Shown here piece by piece: positions 28,285 to 37,330 of a DNA stretch of 64,000 nt. Numbering within the stretch: the first letter of the stretch is position 1; each line of letters opens with the position of its first letter. The stretch is from Trichormus_B sp936914905 (GTDB lineage: Bacteria > Cyanobacteriota > Cyanobacteriia > Cyanobacteriales > Nostocaceae). The translations under genes and the position numbers were made by a program. The stretch lies in the NCBI RefSeq assembly GCF_039871975.1, contig NZ_JBDPLL010000001.1; one strand, 5' to 3'. Below the pieces are notes generated by a model. That model saw only the letters and a list, made by a program, of their open reading frames with translations. It ran no database searches and had not been told where the DNA came from.

Positions 28285-28898
28285 ATGTCTACAGATAGTT
28301 TCGAAAAAACAAATTCGGGTTGGCAGATTTATTTATGGCAGCAACAAGTGGGAGAATGGCTGGAATACGAGTTATCTTGCTTTCAATGAACTCTGCTAGG
28401 ATGACCTCCTGGATAGTCAATGAGTCCTTAGGTAGTTGAGTTAATGAAAATCTTATCTTGAATAAGATTCGGTTTATTTGTGGTTTCCATAGGTTGGCAA
28501 TTATTGTGATAATTTAATCTTTATATATATGCTTAGTCCAGAAAGATTGGTGGCACACCTATTGTGGATTATCATATTGAAACTAGTGGATTGTCCAGCG
28601 AATCTGTGCTAACAAAAGCACAGGAATTATATTAACAGGATGATAACCGTGAAGCTTATCGTTTTTTATATTAAGCTACTTTACAGCACAGCAATTAGAT
28701 GAAAAAGCGAGCACACTTCAAAAACCTAGCCGCACTGATAGAGAATACCTGCAATTACTAACTTCTGCACTAAACTCTATTCAGCCTTATGAAACTTTAA
28801 TTACTACTCATGAGTAATTATGTTTTAGTAATGCTGAAATCCTAGCAGAAAATTATCAACAATGCTGACAAGCTTATCAAGAATTGTTTAATTCGTAA
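28285..28898 (+). pseudogene. Broken DUF4129 protein gene
   Basis: Starts MSTDSFEKTNSGWQIYLWQQ at 28285 and stops after about 33 codons. The C-terminal region is still readable in scattered frames: REAYRFLY near 28650, KPSRTDREYLQLL near 28725, SIQPYETLITTHE near 28780, SNAEILAENYQQC and AYQELFNS-stop at 28898. This order matches the DUF4129 proteins found next to DUF4350, RDD and SpoIIM genes in Nostoc-type genomes. The transmembrane middle is unreadable. Confidence 0.7.
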
Positions 28899-28964
28899 TT
28901 ACTCATTTTCTCCTCGGACCCCTAAACCCTCAGGTGAAATAATGTAACTGTGTGATTTAGTCAG

Positions 28965-29348
28965 GTGTGATAGTTCTAATAGTCATAATTATACTGAGTT
29001 TAATAGTTGCTTCTAGCAGTATAGTTAACAACTATTCTAGTGAGAAGTACGGTATGGAATAGTATATTAGCTAGTATATTTTCATGCAAGAGTAAGGGAA
29101 AGATATCCAATTTTACCAAAAGGCCTTTGGTGATATTGAAGCAGAGAAAGAACCGACAAGGTTGATCCAGTCCAGGTTAATAGTCAACCGCAAATCTCAG
29201 GATTATCTCCAAAAGAATAGGAGTGGGTGAAAAAGGCAATACTTTAGTTATTTTGGGAGTAAAACAGCCAACAACAGCAGCACAATTTAGCACCAACCAA
29301 AAATTACTCATTGGTGATATTAAGATTCATACTAGCCGAAGATATCAA
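28965..29348 (+). pseudogene. Broken DUF4350 protein gene, cut by a gap
   Basis: Frames give IVIILSLIVASSS, NNYSSEKYGME, KAFGDIEAEKEPTRLIQ, VQVNSQPQISGLSPKE-stop-EW and GNTLVILGVKQPTTAAQFST, followed by GDIKIHTSRRYQ at the gap. This is the usual order of the DUF4350 family (N-terminal membrane anchor, then an extracytoplasmic part). Stops and frameshifts interrupt it at least three times. It lies 3' of the broken DUF4129 gene, the normal order of that locus. Confidence 0.65.
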
Positions 29349-29448
29349 NNNNNNNNNNNNNNNNNNNNNNNNNNNNNNNNNNNNNNNNNNNNNNNNNNNN
29401 NNNNNNNNNNNNNNNNNNNNNNNNNNNNNNNNNNNNNNNNNNNNNNNN
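29349..29448. other. Assembly gap (100 N)
   Basis: Exactly 100 N. The left edge is the DUF4350 remnant, the right edge an IS5-type remnant also found inverted at 36955-37330, so the repeat probably caused the break. Confidence 0.99.
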
Positions 29449-29776
29449 TAGGAAGGGTATTTTTGTTAAACACGTCATTAGACTTGTAAAAATATTTTGG
29501 GTAGGTGAACAAAGATTTCCCTTAAATTCCTGAATTTACGAACAAGTAATTCTTAGTATTTGTGGTTTAGTCACATTAAGAATTGGCTCATTAGTTTTGC
29601 CCATTTCATAAATGTTATGGATATGAGGTCAGTTATGAATTAGTCATCAACATCTTCATGGATAGTTCCTATCATTAACTATTCCCAACCCTGATTCTTT
29701 CCTTTGCTGTTTCCTAAACTTAACACTATGGAAAGCCAGACACAGACTCCCTTGTAAGTTTTCGGCGGTCTCTAAT
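29449..29776 (+). mobile_element. IS5/HARBI-type transposase remnant, 3' end
   Basis: After the gap the frames read KGIFVKHVIRLVKIFWVGEQ, RFPLNS-stop, YEQVILSICGLVTLRIGSLV, which is the C-terminal end of IS5-group (DDE_Tnp_4/HARBI-like) transposases. The 3' non-coding part (CACTATGGAAAGCCAGACAC to GTTTTCGG) matches the inverted copy at 36955-37330, placing the element end near 29776. Not functional. Confidence 0.7.
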
Positions 29777-29920
29777 TCGTAATTCATAACAATACCGTCA
29801 CCAAATTACGAGGGTGAGTTGATGATGCTTTAACCATTAACTCCCATTTCTTTGAGGCTTGGCAAAAACAATCAGTCTTAAAAATTCCTTCCAGGTTTCC
29901 TACAAGAGTCCCTTAACGTA

Positions 29921-29974
29921 TTAAATGCAGTATAAGCGCCCTTCTTAAAAGAAGGGCGCTTATACTGCATTTAA
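29921..29974. repeat. Perfect hairpin, 26-bp stem with 2-nt loop
   Basis: TTAAATGCAGTATAAGCGCC plus CTTCTT is followed by AA and its exact reverse complement, 54 bp in all with no mismatch. The inner part AAGAAGGGCGCTTATA is GC-balanced. Such a near loopless inverted duplication is rarely a terminator; no T-run follows. Confidence 0.9.
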
Positions 29975-30062
29975 TTCTGGCAAAGTCGGCAAAATTTTTG
30001 TAGCCTTTTATTTTGGCTAAGGTATTGTCATAATATATCTTCTTCAATCTTCCATATTCCTT

Positions 30063-30104
30063 CGCGGTCTACCCGGAGGGAAGCTTCCCTCCGGGTAGAC
30101 CGCG
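30063..30104. repeat. Perfect 42-bp palindrome
   Basis: CGCGGTCTACCCGGAGGGAA followed by G and the exact reverse complement, a 21-bp perfect palindrome centred on the HindIII-like AAGCTT, far more GC-rich than the surrounding DNA. The arm resembles palindromic intergenic repeats known from Nostoc genomes (established in general, specific family not verified). Confidence 0.9.
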
Positions 30105-30171
30105 TCTTTGCAGTTCATTTAATCGGTACTCTTTTAGTGCAAAATTCGTAAGCAGTCCCCAATCACTAAAT

Positions 30172-30557
30172 ATGCTAACCTTTACTAATTCTACAGACTT
30201 AATTTTAGAAATTCCCGACACCATACAGCAACAAAGCAGACTTCATAGTCAATATTTTTCTAACTCCTATTCTCGCTATCAAGCTTATATTAATGAACTG
30301 TACTTGAGTCTCGTCTTGCAATGGTTACAAAAAGATTTAACACCACAAGTAAAGGTATGGTTAACTACTGCTTCAGTATCCAGTTTTTGGGAACTGGTAA
30401 ATGCAACTGCTCTCATCAGAGACTCCATCAAATTAATTTGAGTTCCCCAAGACACGATTGATTTAAGTGAATTTCGAGTACCTCCAGAATGGGTAGATAT
30501 ACCAAGTTGGGTGGGAGATTATTATTTAGCAGTACAAATAGAACTAGAAGATGGTTA
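30172..30557 (+). pseudogene. DUF1822 gene truncated by IS66 copy 2
   Basis: Starts MLTFTNSTDLILEIPDTIQQ and runs SRYQAYINELYLSLVLQWLQ, FWELVNATALIRDSIKLI; then an in-frame TGA at about 30439, then VPQDTIDLSEFRVPPEWVDI and YYLAVQIELEDG, at which point IS66 copy 2 begins (30558). The N-terminal order fits DUF1822 family proteins of cyanobacteria (function unknown). Downstream of the IS the gene does not resume, so the 3' half has been lost. Confidence 0.75.
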
Positions 30558-32092
30558 GTAAAGATTGAGGTGGTGGAGTATTGACAAGTGTGATAGGTGA
30601 GGCAGAATATAGCAAGCAGTTATGGAAAAGAACCTGCCACCAAAACTAGACACAGAGATATTGAAGCAGTTGGCAACAGAGCAAGTGGTAGAAATGATTA
30701 TTGAGGAGGGGAAAACTATAGAGAAGCTAACAAACAGAGTAGTAGAACTGAAAAAAGAAATAGAGAAACTCAAAGTCAGTAGAGATTTAGACAGTATCAG
30801 ATTATGGAAAGTACCGTCAGGAGACATCCTCAAAAAAAGCGAGAACAAACAACAAGAGAAACAACAAGAGAACCAGACACCAAAATGGAAACCAGGAGGA
30901 CAAGCAGGCCATAGGGGAAAAACGAGAAAGGGGTTTGGTGGAGTAGATAGATTTGAGATCCTGGGACCACAAGTGTGTGGATGGTGTGGTCAGGGGGAAT
31001 TGTTTAGCGAACTAATAAAAATGGAAACACAACAAGTAGGGAAGTTGGTGGACATGCCAATCGAAATAGTAGAATATCTAAAGATATAGGTACATTTGCA
31101 GTGTATGTGGGGAAATACAAACGGCAGACTGGTCACCAGAGATAATACCAGGACAAGATATAGGAATTAGACTACAAGCCTTTTTGGGATGGATCAATAA
31201 CTACGGGCATTTACCCTATGAAAAACAACAAGAACTGTTGTGGGAACTGGGTCAAATAGAAATTAGAGTGGGAACATTAGTAGCTAGGAATGAAGGACAT
31301 AGATGGTGCAGTGGCTCAAAGTAAAGTATTGATAGCCTCAAACAGTGGATAAAACCAACCCAGCCTAATATCCTTGCGGATGAAACACCCTGGGTAGTCA
31401 AAGGGGTGAAAGAATGGTTATGGATTTTTGCCAATACTGACTTCCCTTGATTTCAAGGCCCTGATACTCATTCTCCTCCTGAATTAGAATCCATTGTGGG
31501 TTATAGTTACTCTGGTGTACTCAGTTGTGATGACTTTACTGCCTATAAAGGTGATCCGCTCAAAGCTCAACACAAATGTCAGGTACATCTACTCCCTCAC
31601 TTCAAGAAACTAATCAGGATTCCTGGCTGAAATCACCAAGCAATTGGCACACAATTCATTAACCTGATAGATGAAGGTTTTAAAAACTACGCTTTATTCC
31701 AAGAAACCCAAAACCTTGATGAATTCTTGACTTGGGTATCCTAGTTTCAACCGAAAGTTGAATCTTCCATTCATTCATTCATTCATTCATTGATAAAGCC
31801 GGAGGGAAACCTGGTAAACTTTTACCTTCCTTATCCAATAGACCTTGATAATTATTTAGCTGAACTAAGGTTACCTTTAGCACTGACAAAAGGAAAAGTC
31901 TGTGCTGGTTCTGTTTCTATGGAGCGATTCCAACATACTGCCAATTTATTGACGGTTATACAAACTTGTCGCCCTCAAGCACTGTCTCTAATTGAGTTTT
32001 TTGACCAACCTATGAAAGGGATGGTTAACTCTGCTTTGCAGACACCTTCTTTAATCCCTCTAACTTAGACCTGAATCCTTACAGCTGCTTAA
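30558..32092 (+). mobile_element. IS66-family remnant, copy 2 (end to end, 1,535 bp)
   Basis: Bounded by inverted ends (GTAAAGATTGAGGT at 30558; ACCTGAATCCTTAC ending 32092), with the 5'-GTAA start typical of IS66. Pieces in order: LDTEILKQLATEQVVEMIIE, coiled coil EKLKVSRDLDSIRLWK, GGQAGHRGK, zinc knuckles CGWCGQG and CSVCGE, NILADETPWVVKGVKEW (about 31365), SYSGVLSCDDFTAY (31500), C-terminus YPIDLDNYLAELRLPLAL (31830) and LTVIQTCRPQALSLIEFF. Lesions: frame break at 31073-31090, an extra base near 31285, TGA at 31448, TGA near 31628 and TAG at 31742. No 8-bp target duplication is visible. Confidence 0.9.
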
Positions 32093-32354
32093 TGTTCCTA
32101 TATAATGATTGGTAAACCTTCCTGCTTTTACTCTTGGATTCGTAACTATGCAAATACTTTTTAAATCAAATTGAAATTATAAATTGTTGAAACTTGATTT
32201 TCCACAGTATAAAGCTTACTAAAAAATGCATTAGTTTATAGGGTATACTGTCCAGTAATGATAGATAGTTTGAAGCAAAACCTAACATAATAAATTTCAT
32301 AGACCACTGAGCGACAATTTGTAATTCCTAAATCCTACTATATCAAATACAGTT

Positions 32355-34940
32355 ATGTCACCGGAACAACCAAAGATCGAAGAAATCACAGATGTGATTA
32401 TTAGTTCTAACAACAACGGAACTTACAAGTTACAAAGTAATTCTTCTCCAGTAGTGAGCTTAGCTACAAGAAAAGGAACTATTTCTCAATTCCTGGCTCC
32501 CTTGACTCAAGATAGCTTTAAACAAGTAGTTCAGGAGGTTGAGCATAAATTGAAAATTGTTAACGAAACCTTATCCATGTTGGATTATCAAGGTTTTGAA
32601 ACAATTCTCCAAGAAATGCTACATTCAATTACTCTAAAAATAGGGGAATTACTAGGAGCAGACCGGACAACAATATTTTTATTAGATCAGGAAAAACAAG
32701 AGTTATGGTCTATTTTAGCTGAAGGGGAAAGTAAGCGACCATTAGAGATTCGGATTCCAGCAAATAAGGGTATTGCTGGGGAAGTTGCTATTTTGAAAAA
32801 AGTAGTGAATATTCCTTTTGATTTTTATAATGATAAGCGATCTAAATTTGCTCAAGAACAAGATAAAAAAAATGGCTACCGCACTTATACGATTTTAGCT
32901 TTGCCCCTGTTAAATGAAAATGAAGAATTAGTCGCTGTGGTACAATTATTAAATAAATTAAATTACCTACACAATCCGCATGCTCCCCTGCCAGAACGCA
33001 TTGATAATAAGGGGTTTAGTAGCTCGGATGAGAAATTATTTCAAGATTTTGCTCCTTCAATTCGCCTCATTTTAGAGTCTTCTCGTTCTTTTTATATTGC
33101 TACTCAAAAACAAAGGGCAGCGGCGGCTTTGATAAAGGCAATTAGATCCTTAAGTCAAAGTAGTCTTGATTTGGAAGATACCCTAAAAAGGGTTATGGAT
33201 GAAGCAAGGGAACTGATGAATGCGTATCGCAGTACACTTTGGTTAATAGATAAAGATCGCAACGAATTATGGACAAAAATTACTCAGGATAATGGCACGA
33301 CTAAAGAGTTGCGAGTACCAATAGGTAAAGGCTTTGCAGGTATAGTTGCAGCCTCTGGGAAAACTTTAAATATTCCCTTTGATTTATATGAGGATCCAGA
33401 CTCGGAAATGGCTAAATCTATGGATAAACAAACTAATTTTCGTACCTGTAGTCTCCTTTGTATGCCGGTGTTTAATAGCGATCACGAATTAATTGGTGTT
33501 ACCCAGTTGGTTAACAAAAAGAAAACTGGGGATTTTCCCCCCTATAATCCTGCTAATTGGCCTGATGCCCCGGAATGCTTCCAAGCCAGTTTTGATCATA
33601 ATGATGAAGAGTTCATGGAAGCTTTTAATATCCAAGCAGGTGTAGCATTACAAAATGCTCAATTGTTTGCCAGAGTCAAACAACAAGAACAAATGCAGCG
33701 GGATATTTTGCGGAGTCTTTCTAATGGGGTAATTTCTTCAGATAAGTCAGGATACATTATCACTGCTAATGAAAGTGCAAAACGTTTACTAGGATTTAAT
33801 ACTGAAGAACGTTTGGAAGGTAAACTGGTTAGTGATATTGTGCATATTAAAGAGGGAGATTTTAGCAAGTGGTTTACAGATGCTTTACACGCCACTGATG
33901 TCAAAGATACCCAGCAATACTATCCAGATCGTACACTCTTAACGACTACTCAAGAACAACACAGCGTTAATCTATCACTCAATTCTATTGCTAATGCTAA
34001 CGACCACAATCAAGTCTGTGGTGCATTGGTGGTAATAGACGATATTAGTGATGAAAAGCGTCTAAAAAGCACAATGTATCGTTACATGACTCAGGAGTTG
34101 GCAGAAGAACTGCTGAAATTAGATGATGCTAAACTGGGAGGCGATCGCAAAGAAGTTACTATTCTATTCTCGGATATTCGTGGCTATACCACTCTGACAG
34201 AAAATATGGAAGCTGAACAAGTAGTGAGTATGCTGAATGAATATTTTGAATCAATGGTAGAAGCTGTCTTTAAACATAAAGGCACTCTTGATAAATATAT
34301 CGGTGATGCCATTATGGCTGTTTTTGGTTCTCCCCTACCCTTGGCAGAACATGCACGGATGGCAGTGGAAACTTCTCTAGAAATGCGTCATCGGTTACAA
34401 GAATTAAATCAGCGTCGAGAAGCTGCTAATGAGTCAAAAATCAAAATTGGCATTGGCATCAATTCTGATATCGTCATTAGCGGTAATATCGGCTCTAGTA
34501 AGCGGATGGAATTTACTGCTATTGGTGATGGTGTTAACCTTGGTTCTCGACTAGAAAGCGTCAGTAAACAGTATGGTTGCGATATCATTATCAGCGATAA
34601 TACTTATAACTTATGTCACGATAGTATTTGGGCTAGGGAACTTGATTTCATTCGTGTGAAGGGTAGAAATGAGCCAGTATCTATCTATGAGTTGATTGGG
34701 ATGCATTCTGATCCTATTAGCTCTACTAAACAAGAATTAATTGAGTATTATCATAAAGGGCGTGAGTATTATCTGAAACGTCAGTTTGCACTTGCCCAAA
34801 CCGAGTTTGTCAAAGCTTTAACTGCCGATAACAATGACAAAGCCTCTATGTTATATCTAGGTCGTTGTCAGCATTGGTTACAATGTCCCCCATCCGATAC
34901 AACTTGGGATGATGGTGTTTGGACGTTTAATGAAAAATAA
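32355..34940 (+). CDS. Adenylate cyclase, GAF-GAF-PAS-class III catalytic domain (CyaB type)
   Basis: 861 residues, the length of Anabaena CyaB1/CyaB2. GAF-A about 78-235 and GAF-B about 265-435, both with the cNMP-binding NKFDE-like set (NIPFDFYNDKRSKFAQEQDK; NIPFDLYEDPDSEMAKSMDK). A PAS domain follows (about 450-570), then the catalytic domain (about 595-780) with metal-binding VTILFSDIRGYTT, GDAIMAVFG and VNLGSRLES. The base-specifying residue in EFTAIGD is Thr721, a feature of bacterial class IIIb adenylate cyclases, with Lys in LDKYIGD. The C-terminal 60 residues look like a TPR unit. Known homologues are stimulated by cAMP binding to a GAF domain. Cytosolic and intact. Confidence 0.93.
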   Translation: MSPEQPKIEEITDVIISSNNNGTYKLQSNSSPVVSLATRKGTISQFLAPLTQDSFKQVVQEVEHKLKIVNETLSMLDYQGFETILQEMLHSITLKIGELLGADRTTIFLLDQEKQELWSILAEGESKRPLEIRIPANKGIAGEVAILKKVVNIPFDFYNDKRSKFAQEQDKKNGYRTYTILALPLLNENEELVAVVQLLNKLNYLHNPHAPLPERIDNKGFSSSDEKLFQDFAPSIRLILESSRSFYIATQKQRAAAALIKAIRSLSQSSLDLEDTLKRVMDEARELMNAYRSTLWLIDKDRNELWTKITQDNGTTKELRVPIGKGFAGIVAASGKTLNIPFDLYEDPDSEMAKSMDKQTNFRTCSLLCMPVFNSDHELIGVTQLVNKKKTGDFPPYNPANWPDAPECFQASFDHNDEEFMEAFNIQAGVALQNAQLFARVKQQEQMQRDILRSLSNGVISSDKSGYIITANESAKRLLGFNTEERLEGKLVSDIVHIKEGDFSKWFTDALHATDVKDTQQYYPDRTLLTTTQEQHSVNLSLNSIANANDHNQVCGALVVIDDISDEKRLKSTMYRYMTQELAEELLKLDDAKLGGDRKEVTILFSDIRGYTTLTENMEAEQVVSMLNEYFESMVEAVFKHKGTLDKYIGDAIMAVFGSPLPLAEHARMAVETSLEMRHRLQELNQRREAANESKIKIGIGINSDIVISGNIGSSKRMEFTAIGDGVNLGSRLESVSKQYGCDIIISDNTYNLCHDSIWARELDFIRVKGRNEPVSIYELIGMHSDPISSTKQELIEYYHKGREYYLKRQFALAQTEFVKALTADNNDKASMLYLGRCQHWLQCPPSDTTWDDGVWTFNEK

Positions 34941-34970
34941 GGTAAGAATAATGAAAAATAAGGTAAGAAT
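34929..34970 (+). repeat. 21-bp tandem duplication over the cyclase stop codon
   Basis: AATGAAAAATAAGGTAAGAAT occurs twice head to tail (34929-34949, 34950-34970); the unit includes the stop codon, so the protein is unchanged. It runs straight into repeat R1 copy D. Confidence 0.9.
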
Positions 34971-35102
34971 TCAGGAGTCAGGAATCAGAATATTTGAGAA
35001 ATTGCTTAATTATTAAATAGGTATTTTTGGTGTTAGCCTGAAAAAGCTGACTGCTGATGACTGTTAGCGTAGCGTGCCGTTAGGCATTAGCTGAATGCTT
35101 AC
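34970..35102 (+). repeat. Dispersed repeat family R1, copy D
   Basis: Starts TTCAGGAGTCAGGAATCAG, continues GTTAGCCTGAAAAAGCTGAC, TGTTAGCGTAGCGTGCCGTT and ends GCTGAATGCTTAC. It starts 30 bp after the cyclase stop, the same relation to a 3' end as copy C. Confidence 0.85.
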
Positions 35103-35513
35103 AAAATAAGCTTGGATAACTGGAGAAATAGACCAGTTTGAAAAGGGTTTATGGCGTTCACCACACCCTAAACCCTATAATTAAAATTAGGGGTTTTAAA
35201 TCAGGAAGTTGTATTTCTGGCGCTCTACGTACTGATTAATTTCGTTGGTATTGGAAATAGCTCGATTACCTACAATCTTAAAATTTCCAAAATTTAGCCA
35301 TACTTAGCCTAATGTTAATCTCAACTAAGTAGAAGTTTAATTTCTTAATTGTTTTTATTATTTCGCAATTAAACTTAAAGAAGTAATTCTTATAACTTCA
35401 AGAAACATGATGAAAATGTTGCATACAGTCTGTTTTGTAACAGTTAATTGATATTGGTTGTCAAATTTATTCTTTTAGTTAGAAACTAGGAATACAACAA
35501 AGCAATTATTTTT
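35103..35513. other. Intergenic region, no gene recognised
   Basis: 411 AT-rich bp before a membrane-protein gene. No RNA, repeat or frame supported. Confidence 0.5.
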
Positions 35514-36008
35514 ATGAATGCTATTTCTAACCTTCAATTAAAACAGTCGACCTGGCAAACGGCTATTATGTTAACTTTAGCCTTTTGGCTCAGTGCCAGC
35601 TTGGTTTTAGATTGGGTAATTATGCCTAGTCTTTATCTGGCAGGAATGATGAACGAGGCGAATTTTGCTACAGCAGGCTATACAATTTTTTGGAATTTTA
35701 ATCGTCTAGAATTATTATCTGCGGCTGTAATTTTGACTGCTGTACTGGCTGTTGGCCAAGCCAAATCTAATCGGGGTTTGGGCAATATATTTTTATCTTG
35801 CTTGCTGCTAACAGTAGCTGTAGTTGATACTTATTTTTTAACTCCGCAAATGTGCGCTGTAGGCAGTCATTTAAGTCTATTTGCCGCCCATGCAGTTCCT
35901 GAAACGATGAATTTACTTCACGGTGGTTATTTTATGCTGGAAGTGTTCAAACTGGTGGCTGGTGCTATCCTATTAAATCGCTGCTGGCTAGAAAGTTGTC
36001 AAGTTTAA
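35514..36008 (+). CDS. Hypothetical four-helix membrane protein
   Basis: 164 residues with four hydrophobic segments: about 18-40 (IMLTLAFWLSASLVLDWVIM), 60-80, 92-112 (IFLSCLLLTVAVVDTYFL) and 138-158. Small polar patches between them hold PSLYLAGMM and a His-rich AAHAVPETMNLLHGGYFM. It resembles uncharacterised cyanobacterial membrane proteins (DUF4149-like, tentative). No ribosome site of note is seen. It is convergent with the GDT1-like genes, separated by a hairpin at 36023-36039. Confidence 0.7.
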   Translation: MNAISNLQLKQSTWQTAIMLTLAFWLSASLVLDWVIMPSLYLAGMMNEANFATAGYTIFWNFNRLELLSAAVILTAVLAVGQAKSNRGLGNIFLSCLLLTVAVVDTYFLTPQMCAVGSHLSLFAAHAVPETMNLLHGGYFMLEVFKLVAGAILLNRCWLESCQV

Positions 36009-36022
36009 AGAATCTAGAAGAT

Positions 36023-36039
36023 GGTGGGCATTGCCCACC
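36023..36039. terminator. Short hairpin between convergent genes
   Basis: GGTGGGC-ATT-GCCCACC, 7-bp stem. It lies midway between converging genes at a natural terminator position, but no T-run follows. The same GTGGGCATTGCCCACCCTAC string is a common cyanobacterial intergenic motif. Confidence 0.45.
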
Positions 36040-36047
36040 CTACGGCA

Positions 36048-36335
36048 TTAATCTGATTCGGTTTCAGTTTTGGGTAAAAGTAGACGAATAGCGAGGATAG
36101 CAAATCCCACAGCAGCGATCGCTTTTAAAACCCGTGTTGGAAATAATTCTGATACTGCGCCCCCAGCTAATGCGCCTAACAAACTGGTTAATAGCAATGC
36201 TCCGGCTGTACCAAAAAATACACCGCGTCGGGATTGACCACGACCAGAAAGTGCGATCGCAGCTAATTGGCTTTTATCACCTAGTTCTGAAAGAAAAACT
36301 GTAATAAAGCTGATCCCTAAAAGATTCCAGTCCAT
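36048..36335 (-). CDS. Half-size TMEM165/GDT1 (UPF0016) family transporter
   Basis: 95 residues with three membrane segments and one copy of the family motif, here SELGDKSQLAAIALSGR. Full-length GDT1 proteins contain the motif twice; split genes encode two halves that work together. Members export Mn2+ (and Ca2+/H+ exchange), and half-size pairs in Anabaena are described as hemi manganese exchangers. The partner half is 9 bp upstream (36345-36761). Inner or thylakoid membrane. Confidence 0.85.
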   Translation of the reverse strand: MDWNLLGISFITVFLSELGDKSQLAAIALSGRGQSRRGVFFGTAGALLLTSLLGALAGGAVSELFPTRVLKAIAAVGFAILAIRLLLPKTETESD

Positions 36336-36344
36336 GTTGTATAA

Positions 36345-36761
36345 CTAATGACTAACAAACACATCCCAAAATAGCATCAGAGAAATTAACAGCAACATAA
36401 CCCCAGTGGATTTTTCTACAGTTTTAGGACTGAGTTTACTGGCTATCCAGCCACCTAAAAGCACACCTAAAAGGCTAGTTGTGATCAGTGCAGTTCCCGA
36501 ACCAATGAACACTACCCAAGGTGCATGAGATTCTGCACTCATTAACAGAGTGGATAGCTGAGTTTTATCACCAATTTCTGTCAGAAAGATGGTGATGAAA
36601 GTTGTACCAAACACCACCAATGCTGAATCCTGTTTTTTGGAAGTATCCTTAATGACAGGCTGAAGTGGATAATCGATAATTTCTGTTAGTTCTGGCTGGG
36701 TTTGAGTGTGAGATATGCCCAGAGGTGCAAGGTCAGGTTTCACAGGTAGTTGTCCTGTCAC
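36345..36761 (-). CDS. Half-size TMEM165/GDT1 (UPF0016) family transporter, partner half
   Basis: 138 residues. An N-terminal tail of about 45 residues (LPVKPDLAPLGISHTQTQPE) precedes three membrane segments with the motif TEIGDKTQLSTLLMSA. Together with the next gene (9-bp spacing) it would supply both motifs for a Mn2+ export pathway. The two genes are probably co-transcribed and coupled. Confidence 0.85.
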   Translation of the reverse strand: MTGQLPVKPDLAPLGISHTQTQPELTEIIDYPLQPVIKDTSKKQDSALVVFGTTFITIFLTEIGDKTQLSTLLMSAESHAPWVVFIGSGTALITTSLLGVLLGGWIASKLSPKTVEKSTGVMLLLISLMLFWDVFVSH

Positions 36762-36954
36762 TAAGTTGTTTTCATATTGTTTTCATTTTCTCAGATTGTT
36801 GTAACAAATTGCAACTCCATTCCATAAAATGTCATATTGAATTTACAAACAAGCAAGTATAAGCGCGTTCCATTACAAAATAAGTAAATTGCTGATTCCC
36901 AGAGTGATCGCTCTTAATACTTAATAAGTAGGTAGATACAAATAGAGAGGTCCG

Positions 36955-37330
36955 AAAATTTATAAAGGAGTCTGTGTGTGGCTTTCCATAGTGTTAAGAT
37001 TAGGAAAGAGCCAAGGAAAGAATCAGGGTTGGGAATAGTAACTGATAGGAACTATCCATGAAGTAGGAACTATCAATGAAGATGTTGATGACTAATTCAT
37101 AACTGACCTCATATCCATAACATTTATAACATGGGCAAAACTAATGAACCAATTCTTAATGTGACTAAACCACAAATACTAAGAATTACTTGTTCGTAAA
37201 TTCAGGAATTCAAGGGAAATCTTTGTTGACCTACCCAAAATATTTTTACAAGTCTAATGACGTGTTCAACAAAAATACCTTTGCTAGAAAACTCTTTGTT
37301 TCGTGCCTTTTCCTCTGAGTCGGGATCGGA
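36955..37330 (-). mobile_element. IS5/HARBI-type transposase remnant, inverted partner of 29449-29776
   Basis: Minus-strand frames read KARNKEFSSKGIFVEHVIRL, VKIFWVGQQRFPLNS-stop, YEQVILSICGLVTLRIGSLV. Sequence and 3' flank down to CCGAAAATTT match the 29449-29776 copy in the opposite direction with few differences. Broken by stops. Confidence 0.7.

Larger units (their letters stand above)
29777..30171. other. Non-coding stretch with two long perfect palindromes
   Basis: 395 bp. It holds the hairpins at 29921-29974 and 30063-30104. Nothing else recognised. Confidence 0.6.

Noticed and set aside
30558..32092. 8-bp target duplication around IS66 copy 2
   Set aside because: Left flank GATGGTTA and right flank AGCTGCTT do not match, so no duplication is visible; possibly lost by deletion, since the DUF1822 gene does not resume.
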